Shown here one piece after another: positions 59,908-64,000 of a DNA stretch of 64,000 nt. The translations under genes were made by a program, and so were the position numbers. The DNA comes from Streptomyces griseus (GTDB taxonomy: Bacteria > Bdellovibrionota > Bdellovibrionia > Bdellovibrionales > Bdellovibrionaceae), in assembly GCA_943330705.2 (NCBI GenBank), contig CALQIT020000009.1, forward strand, positions 1 through 64,000, read 5' to 3'. The notes under the pieces are model-generated. The model made no database searches. It was given only the letters and a program-made list of their open reading frames with translations, and was not told the DNA's origin. The stretch's first letter is position 1; each line of letters starts with the position of its first letter.

Positions 59908-61671
59908 TTAAAATATGGCTTTGCACTCTATGGGCAATAAGGGCATACGAACTTCGGAAGCCCAGGAATCTCTGAGAAGCTCTTTAAGAAAGTTATTGTT
60001 CTTGAGCTGTGGTGTCTGTCTGATCAATTGTGTTAAGCCTTTTCTTGGTGAGTTTGGATCCAGATCTTTGGCTTTACGGAAAATTTCAATAGCACTCCCG
60101 ACAAATGTATTCAGATTTATTTCTTTTTTGAGCGTCTTGACTATAGTTCCGAATACTTTATTTAACTGATTCTTTAAATTTATAAGTCGAACCAAATCAC
60201 TATAACAGGAAACTGAGGCTGCCAGATTCATGAATTCCTGAACTAAAACGCCTGATCCGGGTTCAACTTTTTCACCAATTTCAGAAACCTTTTCAGATAA
60301 ACGCCCGACAAACTCAGAATGATAGTCTCTTTCTACAATCAAGGGAAACATGCCTACCGAAAAAGCATCAGTCAGCGTGCCAAATCCACCGATCTCAACA
60401 AACAAGGCATCATTCTTTGGCGAAAAAAAACTTCTAAGCTCTTTGGTAGATAAAGATTTTTTTCCAGGATGAAGAAATAGTGCTTTCTGTCCTATGAATA
60501 CGCGCCATTGCTTTTTCAACGATTCAACCTGACCCTCGTGAAGGTTTTTAAAGGACTTACTCAGAGATATCAGCAGTGCCTCTTCGGCCTCTCGAGCGTT
60601 AAAAGCTTCGCCATTAGTAAAAACAACATATCCACGATCAGATTTATGGCCAAGTTCTAACCAATGATAAAAAGCCATCAACAAAGGAACTGATGCCGTC
60701 AATTTAGGTTTTAATAGATCGTCAATTCTATTGGTTCGACTGACCACAAAGTAAGGATCTGTGTTCATAATTCCATTGACGTCAGGTGCCGCTCCCCAGT
60801 TAAAAACAGTGAATCTTCCCTGCTCGTAAATGAGATCTTTTTTTATCAGCTGTAAAAGCTCACTTTTATCTAAGACTTCATTTTGTAAATCAAAAATAAT
60901 TCCTTGTGCCTCAGGTCCCGTTTCGACGGAAGCATCGATAGTTTTTGGTGTAAATTGACTTTCACTTTGCCACTCCATGACTGTCATTCCATTTCGATAG
61001 GTACGCCGGTAGTCCTCATTGCCATAACTATACTCAAGAAGGCGAATCACATTCATATTTTCACCAATCCATGTTGGAAGATGATAGCGAGAATCCTGCG
61101 GAACAGTCCTCGAGGCTTCTGAAGCCATAAAACCAAGATCCATTTGCCCAGGGTTAAGCTCAATGAATTTATGAAATTGCTTTTCACTCCAAAAATACAG
61201 ATTTTCTTTGATATTAAAGATGGTTTTACCTTTGTTCGCATCTAGCGCCTTAAGCGCTGTGGAAAAGACAGGCTCTGTATATAGAACCTTTACAGCCTCA
61301 CGTTCTTTAAATGGGGTCGAATGATCGCCCTTAGGCTCGTTAAGAAAAACAATATGAACTTCAATGCGATTTCCATAACGCTTTTGAAGAAGTTTTATCT
61401 GCTGTTGAATCAGGTATTTATTTAAAGTCAGATCGCCCAGCCCGTCAGCAAACCTCACCCCGGAGAAGAAGACGACACGAAATATCCCATTTCCTCCTCT
61501 TGTAACTTCAATATTCACTAAATCTTGTGAGCTAACAGTGTCTTTACCAGCATTGAGTATTGCAGGCAGGATTAGAAGCAAAAAGAAAATGGCTTTCCGC
61601 TTGTCTAAAGCTTGGACAGTGCATTTATGCCATAGCCGCTTCAAATTCAATAGGGCATTAAATATCTCCAT
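59908..61671 (-). CDS. large exported protein of unknown function
   Basis: About 587 residues with an N-terminal hydrophobic helix (AIFFLLLILPAILNA), so it is secreted or anchored. The remainder is a soluble mixed alpha/beta protein with EVTRGGNGIFRVVFFSGVRF, HIVFLNEPKGDHSTPFKER and a helical C-terminal third. No catalytic signature seen. ATG 61671 has GAGGAG upstream. It stands upstream of a smaller exported gene in the same orientation and may be co-expressed. Confidence 0.6.
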   Translation of the reverse strand: MEIFNALLNLKRLWHKCTVQALDKRKAIFFLLLILPAILNAGKDTVSSQDLVNIEVTRGGNGIFRVVFFSGVRFADGLGDLTLNKYLIQQQIKLLQKRYGNRIEVHIVFLNEPKGDHSTPFKEREAVKVLYTEPVFSTALKALDANKGKTIFNIKENLYFWSEKQFHKFIELNPGQMDLGFMASEASRTVPQDSRYHLPTWIGENMNVIRLLEYSYGNEDYRRTYRNGMTVMEWQSESQFTPKTIDASVETGPEAQGIIFDLQNEVLDKSELLQLIKKDLIYEQGRFTVFNWGAAPDVNGIMNTDPYFVVSRTNRIDDLLKPKLTASVPLLMAFYHWLELGHKSDRGYVVFTNGEAFNAREAEEALLISLSKSFKNLHEGQVESLKKQWRVFIGQKALFLHPGKKSLSTKELRSFFSPKNDALFVEIGGFGTLTDAFSVGMFPLIVERDYHSEFVGRLSEKVSEIGEKVEPGSGVLVQEFMNLAASVSCYSDLVRLINLKNQLNKVFGTIVKTLKKEINLNTFVGSAIEIFRKAKDLDPNSPRKGLTQLIRQTPQLKNNNFLKELLRDSWASEVRMPLLPIECKAIF

Positions 61672-61760
61672 AAGTTTCAACTCCTCAACTGTATATGCTT
61701 GAGGCGTTCCAGCCGGTGGAACGTTTAGAGAGTATTACCGCCCAAGCTGTCCAAAGTCAG

Positions 61761-62336
61761 TTACTGCTGATCTACCCAAACCCATCGATCAACAACAAAT
61801 TTATTAATAGCGACGTTGACATCGCTAAGCGAGACGGTGCTTCTGAGAGGGCCTTGAATAGCCATTAGGGTCAGTTTATTTACAAGATCCTGTTGCTCAT
61901 TGAAGTCTAAATCGATGCGAAGTTTTTGGAAGGAATTCGCCACGTCTTCACGGATTCTTTGTTGCACATAAGTCCCTTCATATTCCCAAGGTACTATTGG
62001 ACTTATTCCACTCGTATCCGTAACACGACTTTGCGCATATGTAATTACCTGACGAGAATAACGAGCTACTTTCAATGCCAATTGATGCAAGGTTTTATCG
62101 ATTGCACGTAGTCTTGGTGCGCTTAATGGTTGGACGCTTTGAGGGTAATCTCGTCCGCTCCTGAGGGCCGGCCTACTATTTAACTTTTGCGCTGCGTGAT
62201 AAGCATTCGTAAATATTTCTAATTTTAAAGGAGAAAATATCTCAATACAGTTTTTAGAAATTGCATCGACTCTCCCGCCAAAAAATACTATAACTAAAAG
62301 AGTAGTAAGCACATGGATTCCGCTTATGTTTTTCAC
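61761..62336 (-). CDS. small exported protein of unknown function
   Basis: A 191-residue protein with a signal peptide (MKNISGIHVLTTLLVIVFFGGRVDA). The rest is mostly helical, with LKLEIFTNAYHAAQKLNSRPALRSG and SDVNVAINKFVVDRWVWVDQQ at the end. It starts GTG after AAGGAAGG. No family recognised; it could be an effector or a periplasmic protein in a pair with the gene downstream. Confidence 0.55.
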   Translation of the reverse strand: MKNISGIHVLTTLLVIVFFGGRVDAISKNCIEIFSPLKLEIFTNAYHAAQKLNSRPALRSGRDYPQSVQPLSAPRLRAIDKTLHQLALKVARYSRQVITYAQSRVTDTSGISPIVPWEYEGTYVQQRIREDVANSFQKLRIDLDFNEQQDLVNKLTLMAIQGPLRSTVSLSDVNVAINKFVVDRWVWVDQQ

Positions 62337-62932
62337 AATATTCCCTTCCTTTGAATTTCATTCGTTTATACAAATCTTTCCATATTTAAAAGTCAGTAAC
62401 GAACGTGATTGTCTGCTTTTTAAAAAACACTGCTAAATCTGTGCCAGCTACTGAAAAATTTTCGTGCTTCAACTTTATTTGGAATCAGCACTGTATGAGA
62501 TAAGACAGTGCTAAAAGTTTCAGGAAAAACGAAAACTGGGACCTGTTGAATGATGTCTAAATTTTTTACAGTGATACTTTCTGGACATTCTTTGCTAACT
62601 ATTGTCAAAAAGCTATCCAGTCAATAGATTGAAGTCGGACAGGTTGGAAATGATCTATTATTAAAACGTTTCTGCTCAATCGTTTTGAAAAAGCGCAGTG
62701 AAGCCGCGGCCTTTGATCCTTTAAGGAAGACAACAAAAGACCAAATTCACTTTTTTGATCGGAACAAGTGTTGAAAAATATAGTTCGCAAGGCACGATCA
62801 TAAAATAGGATTTTTCAATTGCTAGTTAGAGATTCTTGTATTTGCATTTTTTCAAAGAGTCCGCTTCTTGATCTCGCGGATTTACCGCGTCGAAATCAAA
62901 TTCTTGGCACAGTTGGTGCAGGGATCTTAGTT
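62337..62932. other. long intergenic region, probably with decayed coding sequence
   Basis: About 600 bases between divergent genes. The parts next to 62336 and 62932 should contain both promoters. A plus-strand frame of about 50 codons around 62630-62775 (VGNDLLLKRFCSIVLKKRSE) and a minus-strand frame at 62420-62608 have coding-like composition but no start with a ribosome site. They look like relics. No RNA gene seen. Confidence 0.4.
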
Positions 62933-64000
62933 ATGGTTATGAAAATTCGACACGGCCTCCTCGCATTTTTAATCGTCTTCGGTCTTCACTCTTTTGTTTT
63001 CGCGCAAAACTGCAAGGTCGTATTTTCTGGACAGAGCCCGCATGACAAATTCGATATTACCGAAAAACTCAAAGAATTTTTAAGTGCATCCAACAATAAT
63101 TTTAAGACAGACCGCGATCTTTTAAACTATAAGCAGCACTTGGACAGCTCGTTTACACAGGCAATACAGTCGCTGACCAAAGACCAATACTGGCTCGATG
63201 GCGGAGGGGGACAAGCTTACGCACTTCAAGACTACATTCGGCAAGGCGGAAGCGGAAGGGTTGTCAATCTTGCTTATGAAGGGCCGTCTTTGGCACGGCA
63301 AATCGAACTTGAAAAATATAGTCCTCAATATTCGTCACACTTTGGTCGTTTTTTTGAAGAGTACCGAGCCAATGAATTACCAAAAGCCGCTGTCATCACT
63401 GATGTTATGGGAGCTTTTAGCTACTCCTCTAGGCCAGATATCGTCATTTTAAAATACCTAGAGTTGTTATCAGACGGTGGTTCTATTTTTATCTATACTG
63501 GACATCCCAGATGGGGCGAAGCGCCTTCCTTCATCGTCAACGAACATGGAAAATTCTATATTGCTGATTGGCTAAATTCAATATCAGGCATCGTTTTCAG
63601 CGAAGTTCAACCAGGTCAGTTTCTTATTCAGCGAAACTCGGGAGAATCGGAAGTTCTTATCCCTGAGCTTGAATTGATAGATTTTAAGCGAACCTTTCCG
63701 CCAGCAAGAGTATTTAATATCAAAGAAAGTAAGCTTAAGATTCAGGCCAATGAGCATGCCGAACTTGCGGCGCTACGTGCGCTTGAAGATGTGCGAAAAA
63801 GACCTACTTTTTCTGTTTTCGAAAGTGAACCAAGCTATAAAAGCTTTTTGAAGCATATAAACAAAACCGATGCGGACATACCCACACTGACCAAAGCTAT
63901 CGTGCACATTTACTACCGTTGGTTTGCTGAAAACTATAGTGCCCTTGCTCAGGCAGCTATGCGCAAAAAAGGTATTTCGATTCCAACTCAAGAAAGAGCG
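62933..64000 (+). CDS. exported methyltransferase-like protein, cut by window end
   Basis: 356 codons are visible and the frame is open at the edge. A signal peptide (KIRHGLLAFLIVFGLHSFVF) implies export. The mature part then shows WLDGGGGQAYALQDYIRQG, like the SAM-binding motif I, and ITDVMGAFSYSSRPDIVILK followed by YLELLSDGGSIFIYTG, like motifs IV-VI of class I methyltransferases. A secreted methyltransferase would be unusual, because SAM is cytoplasmic. Alternative starts: ATG at 62933 or 62939. Confidence 0.65.
   Translation, partial: MVMKIRHGLLAFLIVFGLHSFVFAQNCKVVFSGQSPHDKFDITEKLKEFLSASNNNFKTDRDLLNYKQHLDSSFTQAIQSLTKDQYWLDGGGGQAYALQDYIRQGGSGRVVNLAYEGPSLARQIELEKYSPQYSSHFGRFFEEYRANELPKAAVITDVMGAFSYSSRPDIVILKYLELLSDGGSIFIYTGHPRWGEAPSFIVNEHGKFYIADWLNSISGIVFSEVQPGQFLIQRNSGESEVLIPELELIDFKRTFPPARVFNIKESKLKIQANEHAELAALRALEDVRKRPTFSVFESEPSYKSFLKHINKTDADIPTLTKAIVHIYYRWFAENYSALAQAAMRKKGISIPTQERA

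Noticed and set aside
29338-64000. Search for a right-hand copy of the tRNA-Leu 3' end
   Set aside because: No direct repeat of the tRNA 3' sequence was found by eye; serine integrases leave only short cores, so its absence is not decisive.
1-64000. CRISPR arrays and rRNA genes
   Set aside because: No regularly spaced repeats or rRNA-like sequence were seen.

Overview
The window looks like a chromosome segment of a Gram-negative deltaproteobacterium-like organism, most plausibly a Bdellovibrio relative (Bdellovibrionota). This is an inference from the gene mix (RND and TolC, many exported proteins of unknown family, HD and PAS/CBS signalling proteins, tryptophan dioxygenase next to arylformamidase), not from a marker gene. 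Many stop codons overlap the next start, and most starts have a clear Shine-Dalgarno sequence.

Region 1 (1-29.2 kb) is ordinary chromosome. It holds the end of hflX, a Doc/Fic protein, a thioesterase, a LuxR-type regulator, a potassium channel with a cyclic-nucleotide-binding partner, cca, queG, two signalling genes (an HPt-like protein and an HD-GYP-like protein), an operon of arginase-like protein, threonine aldolase and tryptophan 2,3-dioxygenase facing kynurenine formamidase, a peroxiredoxin with a Lys/Ala-rich tail, fadD, HiPIP, MerC, selO, and a tolC-RND pair that has no adaptor gene and is preceded by the stump of a TetR regulator. An AlkD-like protein and a CBS-PAS protein complete it.

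Region 2 (29.3-44.8 kb) is an integrated conjugative-type element. It begins at the 3' end of tRNA-Leu(UAA). A large serine integrase runs antisense into the tRNA gene. Behind it lie small cargo genes, an orphan DNA methyltransferase, a replication-relaxation protein, an FtsK-type translocase, and a type IV secretion operon transcribed leftwards (VirB2, VirB3/TraL, VirB4/TraC, TrbJ/VirB5, VirB6/TrbL, TraE/VirB8-like, TraK/VirB9-like, TrbI/VirB10). I found no relaxase or VirB11, and I could not locate the right-hand end.

Region 3 (44.8-53.8 kb) is the most unusual part. A tight operon encodes a stand-alone YcaO-family enzyme, a small exported protein, a peptide-type solute-binding protein without any ABC permease, a sensor kinase, and a sigma-54-dependent response regulator. 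A near-consensus -24/-12 promoter lies directly upstream, and about 200 bp further upstream is a perfect 14-bp inverted repeat that could be the regulator's enhancer. Downstream are a one-helix peptide, an exported peptide with eight cysteines, and a convergent 621-residue protein with glycosyltransferase-like motifs. I read this as a possible self-sensing peptide-modification (RiPP-like) system with a built-in signalling pathway. The substrate and product cannot be determined from sequence alone.

Region 4 (53.8-64 kb) contains decayed genes (a trypsin-like protease with an in-frame stop and an IS91-like transposase fragment), a LysE-type exporter, two LysR-type regulators facing genes for exported proteins, and several exported proteins of unknown family. 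The last is a signal-peptide-bearing methyltransferase-like protein that runs off the right end.
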